A stretch of 64,000 bases of DNA from Rhodoblastus acidophilus (lineage in GTDB: Bacteria > Pseudomonadota > Alphaproteobacteria > Rhizobiales > Beijerinckiaceae). Below the pieces are notes generated by a model that ran no database searches, was not told the DNA's origin, and worked only from the letters and a program-made list of their open reading frames with translations. Of this stretch, positions 30,297 to 38,676 are shown in pieces (position 1 is the stretch's first letter; every line of letters begins with the position of its first letter). The stretch is from positions 62,001 through 126,000 of the forward strand of contig NZ_FYDG01000007.1 of assembly GCF_900187365.1 (NCBI RefSeq). The letters are read 5' to 3'. A program made the position numbers and the translations under genes.

Positions 30297-31496
30297 TTAA
30301 TCTTCCGGCGCGTCCAGAATCGGATCGTATTGCCCGGCGTCGAAGCCGAACAATTCCCATGATCGTTTCATATGCGGCGGCAGCGGCGCGGTGACGTCCA
30401 CCATGCCGCCGCGTGGATGCGGCAGCAGCAGCCGGCGCGCCAGCAGGTGCAGTTTTATGTCCACGCCGTCGGGAATGTTGCGGTTGGGGTCGCTGCGTCG
30501 GCGACGGTCCTCGTCGCCATGGCCGTATTTGGGATCGCCGACGATGGGGCAGCCGATCGCCTCGGCATGGGCGCGCAACTGGTGGGTGCGGCCCGTCATC
30601 GGCTTCATCGACAGCCAGGAACAGCGCGGCGCCAATTTGTCGACAATGGCGTAATAGGTGACGGAGTGCTGGGCGTCCTCGTCGCCATGTTTGACGACAC
30701 GCATCTTCTCGATGTCGCGGCGTTCCTCGATGCCGTGGCGCCCCTTGACCGGGCCGCGCTGGTCCCCCATCGCTTCGCCCTTGGCGAGGTAAAGCGAGAT
30801 GCGTCCCTGCGACGGTTTTGGGACGCCCTCCACCAGCGCCCAATAGATCTTCTTGGCCGAACGCGACCGAAAGACTTCGCCAAGATCGGCCGCCATTTTG
30901 CGCGTCTTGGCGATCAGCAGAACTCCGGAGGTGTCGCGGTCGAGCCGATGCACGAGGACCGGACGGTCGCCGCGTTCATTGGCCAGCGAAGCGAGCATCC
31001 CGTCGAGATGAATCTTCGTGCCCGAACCGCCCTGGACGGCGAGGCCGAACGGTTTGTTCAGCGCCATCAGGTCGCGATCCTCAAACAGGATCATGTCCTT
31101 GATCGCGCGCTGATCGGCTTCCGATTGCGCCGGCTTCTTCACCGCCGGCGCCTTGGGCGCCTCCACGGACAAAGGCGGCACCCGCACGCTCTGTCCCGTT
31201 GCGACGCGCGAGGCGGTCTCGACGCGCTTGCCGTCAAGCCGCACCTCGCCCTTGCGACAGATTTTCGCCAGATGCGACAGCGCGAGCGTGGGGAAACGCC
31301 GCTTGAACCAGCGGTCGAGGCGCATGTTGTCCTCGTCCTCTGTCACCGCGAGATTTTGCACGCCGGTGGCGATTTTCACCGGCTCTTTTTCGGGCGCGGG
31401 CTTTTTCGCGGGCGCCGGCTGAGACGTTGATCCGGGCTTGTCTGTGGGCTTGGGCTTGCGCGCGGGGGCGGCTTGTTTCGGGCGCGACGTCTTCAT
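30297..31496 (-). CDS. rluC: RluC/RluD family 23S rRNA pseudouridine synthase
   Basis: The 399 residues start with a Lys/Pro/Ala-rich tail of about 45 residues, then an S4 RNA-binding domain (MRLDRWFKRRFPTLALSHLAK), and the catalytic domain with the HRLDRDTSGVLLIAKT motif that holds the catalytic aspartate, plus GRTHQLRAHAEAIGCPIVGD. It isomerises uridines in 23S rRNA. ATG 31496 overlaps the crcB stop codon as ATGA, so it is the second gene of a crcB-rluC operon. Confidence 0.93.
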   Translation of the reverse strand: MKTSRPKQAAPARKPKPTDKPGSTSQPAPAKKPAPEKEPVKIATGVQNLAVTEDEDNMRLDRWFKRRFPTLALSHLAKICRKGEVRLDGKRVETASRVATGQSVRVPPLSVEAPKAPAVKKPAQSEADQRAIKDMILFEDRDLMALNKPFGLAVQGGSGTKIHLDGMLASLANERGDRPVLVHRLDRDTSGVLLIAKTRKMAADLGEVFRSRSAKKIYWALVEGVPKPSQGRISLYLAKGEAMGDQRGPVKGRHGIEERRDIEKMRVVKHGDEDAQHSVTYYAIVDKLAPRCSWLSMKPMTGRTHQLRAHAEAIGCPIVGDPKYGHGDEDRRRRSDPNRNIPDGVDIKLHLLARRLLLPHPRGGMVDVTAPLPPHMKRSWELFGFDAGQYDPILDAPED

Positions 31497-31876
31497 GACA
31501 AAGCCCTCATGATCGCGAGTCCGGAAAACACCCCGACAAGAGCCAGCGCCACGGAGCCGGCGACATATAGCGCCATGCCCAGCACGTCGCCCCGGTCGTA
31601 GAGGAGGGCCGCGTCGAGCGAAAAGGCGGAAAAGGTGGTGTAGCCGCCGAGAATTCCGGTGAGCAGGAACAGCCGCAGATGCTGCGATCCGTGCAGGCCT
31701 TCGCGGAAGGTCAGAAAGCCCGCGATCAGCCCCATGGCCAGCGAGCCGCTGATGTTGATGACGAACGTGCCCCAAGGGAACCCCGTCCCCATCGTGCGTG
31801 CGGCGGCGAGATTGATGAAATGGCGTAGGCAGCCGCCGAAGCCGGCGCCGAAGAATACGATGAGATAGCTCTGCAT
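31493..31876 (-). CDS. crcB: Fluoride efflux channel CrcB/Fluc
   Basis: The 127 residues form four membrane helices with the Fluc signatures GAGFGGCLRHF near the start, FPWGTFVINISGSLAMGL in the middle and GILGGYTTFSAFSLD, which contains the conserved TTFS pore segment. The protein exports fluoride as a dual-topology dimer. AAGGAGGTCGG before ATG 31876 is a strong ribosome site. No fluoride riboswitch was found upstream. Confidence 0.95.
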   Translation of the reverse strand: MQSYLIVFFGAGFGGCLRHFINLAAARTMGTGFPWGTFVINISGSLAMGLIAGFLTFREGLHGSQHLRLFLLTGILGGYTTFSAFSLDAALLYDRGDVLGMALYVAGSVALALVGVFSGLAIMRALS

Positions 31877-31965
31877 CCGACCTCCTTAGCGCGGATGGGC
31901 GGCGGCGTCAGGTCATTTTGTCGGGGGGCGGCCGGATTTTTCAGTAATTTCTCGTGCTCTGTGCT

Positions 31966-32089
31966 GTCATTGCGAGCGGAGCGAAGCAATCCAGGCGCCT
32001 TGACGCGTAGAATAGCCGCTGTGGGCGCCGTCTTGCAGTCATCCGCCGCTTGCAAGAGTCGTGGATTGCTTCGCTCCGCTCGCAATGAC
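31966..32089. repeat. 28-bp inverted repeat element (REP/MITE-like)
   Basis: GTCATTGCGAGCGGAGCGAA and the next eight bases (31966-31993) recur as an exact reverse complement at 32062-32089, around a 68-base centre. The arm is a sequence commonly repeated in alphaproteobacterial intergenic regions. A short T run follows on the plus strand, so it may also act as a terminator between crcB and rarA. Confidence 0.8.
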
Positions 32090-32157
32090 GGTCTTTTTTG
32101 CGCCCGCGTTATATCGAGCGGATTGCATGACATCAGCGCGTAGATGGAAGCCTCAAT

Positions 32158-33468
32158 TCAAGATCCGCCCCGCTCCTTCCGCAACTTCTCCCAATAGCCC
32201 AGCCGTTTGCCGATCTCGCGCTCGAATCCGCGCTCCACCGGCTCATAAAGCGTTTGCCGCCCCAATGAATCCGGCCAGTAATTCTGGCCCGAAAACGCGT
32301 CGGGCTCGTCGTGGTCATAGGCGTAGTCGGTTCCGTAGCCTTCCGAGCGCAACAGCTTGGTCGAGCCGTTGAGGATCACCTTGGGCGGCATCAGCGAGCC
32401 GTGTTCACGGGCGAGGCGCATAGCGCCCTTGTAAGCGAGATAGGCCGCGTTGCTCTTGGGCGCGGTGGCGCAATAGATCACCGCCTGGGCGATCGCCAGT
32501 TCGCCTTCCGGCGAACCGAGAAAATCGTAGGCGTCCTTGGCGCCGTTGGCGATGACCAGCGCCTGCGGGTCGGCGAGGCCGATGTCCTCCACCGCCATGC
32601 GCACCACGCGTCGCGCCAGGAACAGAGGATCCTCGCCAGCGTCGAACATGCGCGCAAGATAATACAGCGCCGCGTCGGGGTCGGAGCCGCGCACGCATTT
32701 GTGCAGGGCCGAAATCAGATTGTAATGGCCCTCCTGGCCCTTGTCGTAGATCGGCGCGCGCCGCTGCACGATCTCGGACAGTTTTGCGGGATCGAAAACC
32801 TCGTCAGGACGCGCGGCGCGCCAGATTTCCTCGCACAGGGTCAGCGCGGCGCGGCCGTCGCCATCGGCCATGCGCACGAGGGAGTCGCGCGCGGCCGGGT
32901 CGAGGGGCAGGGGCGTGTTTTCAATCGCTTCGGCGCGCGCCAGCAGCTTTTCGACGGCGTCGTCGTCGAGGCTCTTGAACGTCATCACGCGGGCGCGCGA
33001 CAACAGCGCGGCGTTGAGTTCGAAGGAGGGATTTTCGGTGGTGGCGCCGATCAGCGTGATCACGCCGTCCTCCATCACCGGCAGGAAGGAATCCTGTTGC
33101 GCGCGATTGAAGCGATGGATCTCGTCCACGAACAGCAGCGTGCCCTGACCGGCGCCGCGTCGCGCCCTCGCCTGATCGAAAATCTTCTTGAGATCGGCGA
33201 CGCCAGAAAAGATCGCCGAAGCCTGGACGAAGTTGAGTTGAGTTTCATGCGCGAGCAATCGCGCCACCGTCGTCTTGCCAGTGCCCGGAGGGCCCCAGAA
33301 AATCAGGCTTCCCAGCGATCCCGATTCGATCAGGCGGGTCAGGGCGCCGTTCTCGCCGAGCAGATGCGCCTGTCCCGCGACTTCGCTCAATCGCTTGGGC
33401 CGCAGCCGTTCCGCCAGCGGGCGGGGGGCGTCCCGCTCCAATCCTGCGGCGGCGAAAAGATCACTCAT
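32158..33468 (-). CDS. rarA: Replication-associated recombination protein A (AAA+ ATPase)
   Basis: RarA (MgsA) is a clamp-loader-like ATPase acting at stalled forks. The 436 residues have Walker A FWGPPGTGKTT at about 57-67, Walker B LLFVDEIHRFNRAQQD near 112-127, sensor 1 IGATTENPSFELN, an arginine-finger region ALLSRARV, and the C-terminal tetramer domain with LGSPEGELAIAQAVIYCATAPKSN. Full length, single gene, ending near the repeat element. Confidence 0.96.
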   Translation of the reverse strand: MSDLFAAAGLERDAPRPLAERLRPKRLSEVAGQAHLLGENGALTRLIESGSLGSLIFWGPPGTGKTTVARLLAHETQLNFVQASAIFSGVADLKKIFDQARARRGAGQGTLLFVDEIHRFNRAQQDSFLPVMEDGVITLIGATTENPSFELNAALLSRARVMTFKSLDDDAVEKLLARAEAIENTPLPLDPAARDSLVRMADGDGRAALTLCEEIWRAARPDEVFDPAKLSEIVQRRAPIYDKGQEGHYNLISALHKCVRGSDPDAALYYLARMFDAGEDPLFLARRVVRMAVEDIGLADPQALVIANGAKDAYDFLGSPEGELAIAQAVIYCATAPKSNAAYLAYKGAMRLAREHGSLMPPKVILNGSTKLLRSEGYGTDYAYDHDEPDAFSGQNYWPDSLGRQTLYEPVERGFEREIGKRLGYWEKLRKERGGS

Positions 33469-33629
33469 GAGCGTCGGAGTCCTAAGGTTACCAGCGTCGC
33501 TTTATTGACCTTATGTCATCTCTATTCTTGTGTATAAATGGTTAAAGTTGATGGCAATCCGTTTTTCTCTGCTAATTTCGGTATTTGGCATTCGTCAACA
33601 TCATTGAGAGTTCCGATATGGAGGGAACG

Positions 33630-34277
33630 ATGCGCAAGATCGCCATCGTAACGCAAAAAGGCGGCGCGGGAAAAACCACTTTGGCGATTTGCCTCGCCGT
33701 CGCCGCGCGGGAGGCGGGAGAAAACGTGTGCTTGATCGACCTCGATCCGATGGGGTCGCTGACCGATTGGGGCCATCGCCGCAAATCCGAGGATATCCTG
33801 GTCATGGCCACCGTCCCCAGTGAATTGCCCTGGATAATGAGCCAGTTGAAAATGCACGGCGCGACGGTGGTCATTGTCGATACGCCAGCGGGAGACACCG
33901 ATGTGGCGGCGGCGGCTATTGACGCGACCGACTTGTGTCTGGTTCCCGCGCGTCCCAATATTTTCGACGTGGCGGCCTGCGGCGGCACGCTGAAAAGGTT
34001 GAAGGTGCAAGAGCGCGATTACGCCTTCGTGCTCAACCAATGCCCGCCGCAGCGCCAGACTCCGCGCATCCAGCAGGGCATTGACGCGCTGGCGGCCATG
34101 GGCGCGCTGCTCACTCCGCTGGTGGCGTCCCGCGCCGATTACCAGGAGGCTGCGCGCAAGGCGATGGGCGTGACCGAACTGAACTCGTCGGGAGCGGCGG
34201 CGGCTGAAATGCGTGAGTTGTGGCGATCGACCCGTGCGCGGCTCGAAAGTCGCGCACAGAAAGGGCGCGTTGCCTGA
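33630..34277 (+). CDS. Orphan ParA/MinD-like ATPase
   Basis: The 215 residues have the deviant Walker A TQKGGAGKTT at about 8-17, the A' strand CLIDLDPMGSLTDWG, the switch VVIVDTPAGDTD near 89-100 and a C-terminal helix region. No ParB partner follows, so this is an orphan ParA of the kind that positions cargo or derives from a plasmid system. GGAGG lies five bases before ATG 33630. A shorter paralogue follows in tandem at 34425. Confidence 0.85.
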   Translation: MRKIAIVTQKGGAGKTTLAICLAVAAREAGENVCLIDLDPMGSLTDWGHRRKSEDILVMATVPSELPWIMSQLKMHGATVVIVDTPAGDTDVAAAAIDATDLCLVPARPNIFDVAACGGTLKRLKVQERDYAFVLNQCPPQRQTPRIQQGIDALAAMGALLTPLVASRADYQEAARKAMGVTELNSSGAAAAEMRELWRSTRARLESRAQKGRVA

Positions 34278-34424
34278 AGGTCTGATTACGTAAGGGCACG
34301 TATTCGTCGGCGCGATCCAGGCCCTTTCGGCAATAGTCTTGTTCTTCGCAATAGGCCTCGGGTCGACGTTTCTGATTCGACTGAGCGTACGTCGTTTCGA
34401 CGCCGTGAATCGGGACGGGAAGAG

Positions 34425-34877
34425 ATGCGGCGCGTCGCCTTCGTCACGCAAAAGGGCGAGTCCGGAAAGAGCACGTTGGCGGCTTGGCTGGCCGTCGCGG
34501 CGCGCGAGGCTGGCGAACGTGTGTTTCTCATCGACCTCGACCGGCTGCAGTCGTTGAGCGGTTGGGCGCGGGCGCGCGGCGACGGGACTTACGCCGTCGT
34601 AATCAACCAATGCCTCACCGCGCGGCGGAACGCCCGCATCGAGGAGGGCGTGGCGACGCTGCAGGCGCTCGGCGTGCTGATGAATCCGCTGATCTCCTCG
34701 CGTGTCGATTGCCAGGAGGCGGTGCGGTGCGGCCTGGGCGTCGGGGAGGTCAATCTCGCCGGCGCGGCGGCGGAGAAAGACCCGGAAACTGGCCGCCTGA
34801 TTGACGGAAAGGCGAACTGCGTTTTAATGGTCGGAAAAAGGAAACCTCATGTCCGACCTGTCGCCCGCCGCGCTTGA
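34425..34877 (+). pseudogene. Internally deleted ParA-like paralogue
   Basis: The 150-residue product copies the neighbour at 33630: its first 50 residues (TQKGESGKST, LAVAAREAGE, LIDLDRLQSLSGW) and residues about 55-110 (YAVVINQC, SRVDCQEAV) align with that protein, but a block of about 80 residues holding the switch motif DTPAG is missing in frame. The C-terminal 30 residues have diverged. It keeps GGGAAGAG before ATG and an intact frame, so it may be expressed, yet it cannot be a normal ParA ATPase. It overlaps pyrE by 29 bases. Confidence 0.65.
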
Positions 34878-35556
34878 AAAACAACTGATCGCCGAAGAGA
34901 CCGCCAAAATGCTGCTGGAGGTCGGCGCCGTGCTGTTCAACGCGGAAAAGCCGTTCATCTTCACCTCTGGCTGGGCCAGCCCGGTCTATACCGACATGCG
35001 CAAGCTGATCGCCTTTCCGCGGCTGCGCAGCCGTCTGCTGGATTTCGCTGTCACCACGATCCAGCGCGAGATCGGGTACGAAAGCCTCGATATTATCGCG
35101 GGCGGCGAAACGGCCGGCATTCCCTTTGCGGCGTGGATTTCCGATCGTCTCAGCCTGCCGATGCAATATGTGCGCAAGAAGCCCAAGGGGTTTGGCCGCA
35201 ACGCCCGCATCGAGGGCGAGTTGAAAGACGGCGCCCGCACTCTGCTGGTTGAGGATCTCGCCACCGACGGCGCGTCGAAAGTCAATTTCTGCACGGCGAT
35301 TCGCGATGCGGGCCAATCCTGCGCCCATACGTTCGTGTTTTTCTTCTACGACATCTTCCCGCAGGCGCGCGCGGAACTGGCCAAGGAGGGCATCAGCCTG
35401 CACCAACTCACCACCTGGTGGGACGTGCTGAAGGTCGCGCGCAAGACGAATTACCTTCCGGATGCGACGCTCGACGAGGTGGAGAAATTTCTCCATGCGC
35501 CTGCCGAATGGTCGGCGGCTCACGGCGGGGCCTCCGAATTCGGCCAAAAGGGGTAA
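34849..35556 (+). CDS. pyrE: Orotate phosphoribosyltransferase
   Basis: PyrE joins orotate and PRPP to form orotidine 5'-phosphate in pyrimidine synthesis. The 235 residues include [48 protein letters not shown] and the PRPP loop [13 protein letters not shown]. The length is that of the longer alphaproteobacterial form. AAGGAAACCTC precedes ATG 34849, which lies inside the end of the truncated ParA gene. A small secreted-protein gene follows six bases later. Confidence 0.95.
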   Translation: MSDLSPAALEKQLIAEETAKMLLEVGAVLFNAEKPFIFTSGWASPVYTDMRKLIAFPRLRSRLLDFAVTTIQREIGYESLDIIAGGETAGIPFAAWISDRLSLPMQYVRKKPKGFGRNARIEGELKDGARTLLVEDLATDGASKVNFCTAIRDAGQSCAHTFVFFFYDIFPQARAELAKEGISLHQLTTWWDVLKVARKTNYLPDATLDEVEKFLHAPAEWSAAHGGASEFGQKG

Positions 35557-35561
35557 GCGGC

Positions 35562-36152
35562 ATGCGGCGTCTGCTTTTCCTCCTCGGCGCCGCATTTTTT
35601 CTGTCGCCGCCGGCGCGCGCCGCGGATTGCGCGGGCGTCGGCTTCGCGGACATGCTCTGGGTGCGTTTCGCCAAGGCGCCCGGCGCTGTGGCGTTCACGG
35701 GCGGCAAGTCCCGGATCGCTGTCGCGCGTGGCGAGTTGCTGGCGCTCGGCGTTATCTCCGACGCGCAGGTTTGCGCCGAGGCGCTCAAGAGCGGTCGTTC
35801 CGGTTGGCTGCCGAACGATTCGCTGGAGAAAATCGTCCGCATCAATGACACCGGCTCTTTCGTCGGCGATTGGCGGCGCGGCGCGGCCGCATTGCGCATC
35901 GACTGGCGCGACGACGGTCGCCTCATCGTCGAGGCGACGGGCGCCGGCTCGGTCGCTGGCGATATGGATATGCGCGATGGCGTCGGCCTGTTTTACGGCG
36001 AGGGCGTCGATCCCGAAAATATGGAGGCGCCGGGGTGCCGGGTGCGCATGGCGCGCGGCGGCGAGTTGTTGCTGGTGCGCGACAATGGCCAGTGTGGCGG
36101 CGGTCTGGCCGGAACTTACGCGTCCGTCAGATCGGCTGCGCGGGCGAAATAA
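35562..36152 (+). CDS. Secreted hypothetical protein
   Basis: The 196 residues begin with a clear signal peptide (RRLLFLLGAAFFLSPPARA, cleavage before ADC). The mature part has four cysteines, and the segment RSGWLPNDSLEKI near 85 recalls an SH3-like fold. The second half is rich in glycine and acidic residues (VAGDMDMRDGVGLFYGEG). No family is recognised. It lies directly after pyrE and probably shares its transcript; its end overlaps the convergent RHH gene by 26 bases. Confidence 0.68.
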   Translation: MRRLLFLLGAAFFLSPPARAADCAGVGFADMLWVRFAKAPGAVAFTGGKSRIAVARGELLALGVISDAQVCAEALKSGRSGWLPNDSLEKIVRINDTGSFVGDWRRGAAALRIDWRDDGRLIVEATGAGSVAGDMDMRDGVGLFYGEGVDPENMEAPGCRVRMARGGELLLVRDNGQCGGGLAGTYASVRSAARAK

Positions 36153-36369
36153 GCTTCTCCCGATAGTGGCGCAGAATCGCGACGCGCAGCGCCGAAGACA
36201 GGTTGGCGCCGCCGCGCGCCGAATCGACTTCCACGACCAGCGCGGGTAGGGAAAGGCCACGGTCCCCGGCCATCTCGCGCAAGGCGTCCCAAAAATCATC
36301 CTCCAGCGAAATCGACGTGCGATGTCCCGCGATGACCAGCGAGCGCTTGCGAAGTTTATCGTCGCTCAC
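36127..36369 (-). CDS. Ribbon-helix-helix (RHH_4) domain protein
   Basis: The 80 residues match the small RHH_4 family: LRKRSLVIAGHRTSISLEDD forms the ribbon and FWDALREMAGDRGLSLPALV the first helix, with SSALRVAILRHYRE at the end. Such proteins are predicted DNA-binding regulators. The start is GTG 36369. In alphaproteobacteria it commonly follows sspB and the DUF4169 gene, as here. Confidence 0.85.
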   Translation of the reverse strand: MSDDKLRKRSLVIAGHRTSISLEDDFWDALREMAGDRGLSLPALVVEVDSARGGANLSSALRVAILRHYREKLISPAQPI

Positions 36370-36465
36370 GTGTGGATCGACCCGCGCTTGAAGCGGGCGT
36401 CATGACCGTATCGCGCCAAGGCGGGGCAGGGGCGCCGGTCGAGGCTGAAAGCAAACATAGAAGAA

Positions 36466-36666
36466 TCAGTGGTTTTCCGGCGGAGTGGAGTCCGCCTCCA
36501 AACGGTGGCCGTCGAGCTTGCGCACATCCTGATCGCGCCGGGCCGAGGCAAGCGTTTTCTCCGCTTTGCTCAAACCGTGCTTGATGCGGTTGGAGTCCGC
36601 CTCGCTCTCGCGCTCATCGCGTTCCCGGCGCTTGCGCGCCAGACGCAGGTTGACGACTTCGCCCAT
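36466..36666 (-). CDS. DUF4169 family protein
   Basis: The 66 residues start GEVVNLRLARKRRERDERE and continue as one charged helix with RIKHGLSKAEKTLA and LDGHRLE, the DUF4169 pattern. The function is unknown. Its ATG overlaps the sspB stop by one base (TGATG), so the two are translationally coupled. Confidence 0.85.
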   Translation of the reverse strand: MGEVVNLRLARKRRERDERESEADSNRIKHGLSKAEKTLASARRDQDVRKLDGHRLEADSTPPENH

Positions 36667-37259
36667 CAGGTCTTTTTGCGGAAGGCGTCGATGGACACGA
36701 CCTTCGCGCCCTCGTCGCCGCTCTTTTCCGCCGCCGCTTCGTCGGCCTTGCCAGACGCCGGGGCAAGCTTGGGCTCCGCGCCGGCGCCGCGCGGCTTCTT
36801 CTCGGCCTCGCGCGGGGTGGGGCGGGGCGGATTGGCCACCGGGCCGAGGTCGATCGTGGACTCTTCGTCCTCATCACCCTCGATCTCGCCGTCTTCGCCC
36901 TCCTCCTGCGACTCGAACTTCAGGCCGAATTGCACGGAGGGATCGTAAAAGCCGGCGATGGCGTCGAAAGGCACGGACAGGCGTTCGGGCACGTTCTTGA
37001 AGTGCAGGCCGACCTCGAACCCGAGTTCATCGACCTTGAGATCCCAGAACTGGTATTGGAGGATGATCGTCATCTCCTCCGGATATTGCTCGCGCAGCCT
37101 TTGCGACAGCTTCACGCCGGGCGCATGGGTTCGGAACGTGATGTAGAAATGATGATCGCCCGGCAAGCCGTCGCGGGCGGCGTCGGCCAGCACCTTGCGA
37201 ACGACGCCGCGCAGCGCGTCCTGTACTTGAAGATCGTAGCGTATCAAATCTTTCGACAT
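36666..37259 (-). CDS. sspB: SspB-type ClpXP adaptor
   Basis: SspB binds the ssrA tag of stalled translation products and tethers them to ClpXP. The 197 residues have the core fold with HFYITFRTHAPGVKLSQRL, MTIILQYQFWDLKVDELGF and FGLKFE, then an acidic and proline-rich linker, and end with a short basic helix segment KVVSIDAFRKKT, likely the ClpX-docking tail. The gene starts directly downstream of ssrA on the same strand, which places the tag and its adaptor together. DUF4169 and RHH genes follow. Confidence 0.93.
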   Translation of the reverse strand: MSKDLIRYDLQVQDALRGVVRKVLADAARDGLPGDHHFYITFRTHAPGVKLSQRLREQYPEEMTIILQYQFWDLKVDELGFEVGLHFKNVPERLSVPFDAIAGFYDPSVQFGLKFESQEEGEDGEIEGDEDEESTIDLGPVANPPRPTPREAEKKPRGAGAEPKLAPASGKADEAAAEKSGDEGAKVVSIDAFRKKT

Positions 37260-37303
37260 TGGTCTTTCATTGGATTTGAGACCGGCCGCGCTCGAAAACG
37301 AGT

Positions 37304-37632
37304 GGAGGCTTCTGTTGCCAGGCGCCTCCGGACCCCGCCTGAAGCGGCTAAGCCTCAGGACTTCAATTTCGGTACTATCACCGCATTACGCGGCGACGGC
37401 CACCGGAGCATAGTTGTCGTTGGCAACTATAGGTTTGACCCGATAACGGCGGTATCATGCCGGGCAAAAGAACACCCTTTACACCCTCGTCTATCCTATT
37501 TCGCCCCCGCCGCAAGCCATCCCAAGCGGTGGAGCCATCCTTGCAGATGGCTTGTGGTGGAGGCGCCGGGTACCGCCCCCGGGTCCGATAGGCTTATTTC
37601 GATGACCATTTATCGCCATAGCCGTCCGAGGA
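37304..37632 (-). ncRNA. ssrA: tmRNA, circularly permuted two-piece form
   Basis: On the minus strand the tag reading frame at 37424-37386 encodes ANDNYAPVAVAA and stops with TAA. The mature 5' end lies at 37508 (GGGGGCG) and pairs with CGCCTCC before A-CCA, whose 3' end is at 37555. The third pair is G-U, the alanine identity element. A T arm (CCGGG, 7-base loop, CCCGG) precedes it. The acceptor piece is therefore upstream of the coding piece, as in alphaproteobacteria. The 46-base spacer (37509-37554) has a CAAGCCATC/GATGGCTTG stem for processing. A GGAGGC/GCCTCC hairpin marks the approximate 3' end. Outer limits are estimates. Confidence 0.93.
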
Positions 37633-37642
37633 CGGCAGATCG

Positions 37643-37648
37643 AATATA
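37643..37648 (-). promoter_or_regulatory. Likely -10 element of ssrA
   Basis: TATATT on the minus strand lies about ten bases before the 7-bp hairpin that opens the ssrA precursor. A weak -35 (CTTTCG) is 18 bases upstream. Confidence 0.4.
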
Positions 37649-37789
37649 GTGAAGCCATCCGCGCCGCGAAAGGGGAAAAACGCGGCGCCTTGCCTCTTGC
37701 GCGACCTCCGGCGCGGCTGGAGTCTTGAATCCGTCAAGCTCGGAGCCTAGGATTCCCGAGCGGAATGCGGCGCCAACAGGTGAAGAACG

Positions 37790-38638
37790 ATGAAGATTGA
37801 AAAAATTGGCGTGATCGGCGCCGGCGTGATGGGGGCGGGCATCGCCCAGGCCTTCGCGACCTCGGGCTATCCTGTGCTGCTGCGCGACATTTCGCAAAGC
37901 GCGCTCGACCGTGTGTTCGCGACCGTCAAGGCTAGTCTGTCGCGTCTGGTCGCCAAGGAGAAAATGACGCAGAGCGACGCCGACGCGGCGCTGGCGCGCA
38001 TCGTTCCGACGCTGAAGCTGGAGGACTTTCGTGACCGCGACCTGATCGTCGAAGCGGTGGTGGAGAAATTCGAGGTCAAGAAGGCGATTGTCGCCGATCT
38101 CGACGGCATTTGCGCCGAGAAGGCGATTTTCGCCAGCAACACCTCGTCGCTGTCGTTGACGAAGATCGCAGCCGCGTCGAAACAGCCGGGCCGGGTGATC
38201 GGCATGCATTTCTTCAATCCCGTGCCGATGATGCGGTTGGTCGAGGTGATTCGCGCCATCCAGACCTCGGATGCGGTCAACGCCGCCATTGTCGAGACCG
38301 TGGCTCGGCTCGGCAAGGAGGCGAGGGTCGCGCGCGATTCGTATGGCTTCGTCGTCAATCGCGTGCTGATTCCGATGGTCAACGAGGCGATCAACTGCGT
38401 TTATGAAAATGTCGCCACGCCGGAAGACGTCGACGCCATGATGAAGCTGGGCGCCGCCCATCCGATGGGTCCGTTGGCGCTCGCCGATATGATCGGCCTC
38501 GACATCGTGCTCGACGTGATGGAGGTCCTCTACGCGGGCTTCTCCGATCCGAAATACCGGCCGAGCCCCTTGCTCAAACAGATGTGTGACGCCGGCTTTC
38601 TCGGCCGTAAGACGGGACGTGGCTTTTTCAGCTATTGA
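37790..38638 (+). CDS. hbd: 3-hydroxybutyryl-CoA dehydrogenase
   Basis: The enzyme reduces acetoacetyl-CoA or oxidises 3-hydroxybutyryl-CoA with NAD(P). The 282 residues have the dinucleotide motif IGVIGAGVMGAGIAQAFA at 6-23, FASNTSSLSLTKIA, the catalytic GMHFFNPVPMMRLVEV with His, and the C-terminal helical domain with DSYGFVVNRVLIPMVNEA and GFLGRKTGRGFFSY. Single-domain length separates it from FadB. Likely roles are butyryl/PHB-linked metabolism or ethylmalonyl-CoA-type routes. GGTGAAG lies just upstream of the start. thyA follows after 38 bases. Confidence 0.92.
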   Translation: MKIEKIGVIGAGVMGAGIAQAFATSGYPVLLRDISQSALDRVFATVKASLSRLVAKEKMTQSDADAALARIVPTLKLEDFRDRDLIVEAVVEKFEVKKAIVADLDGICAEKAIFASNTSSLSLTKIAAASKQPGRVIGMHFFNPVPMMRLVEVIRAIQTSDAVNAAIVETVARLGKEARVARDSYGFVVNRVLIPMVNEAINCVYENVATPEDVDAMMKLGAAHPMGPLALADMIGLDIVLDVMEVLYAGFSDPKYRPSPLLKQMCDAGFLGRKTGRGFFSY

Positions 38639-38676
38639 GCGCGTGGTAAGGACCCCGGCGTCGTCCGGAGTCCGCT

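Noticed and set aside
30286-30312. Terminator at the end of rluC and the L,D-transpeptidase gene
   Set aside because: A 9-bp stem CGCGCCGGA/TCCGGCGCG exists but it includes the rluC stop and has no T run on either strand.
31877-31965. Fluoride riboswitch upstream of crcB
   Set aside because: The leader has a good ribosome site but not the conserved GGxGAUGG / CUGAUG pattern of the crcB motif.
32784-33508. Plus-strand frames opposite rarA
   Set aside because: Short, arginine-rich frames inside the rarA coding region with no independent signals.
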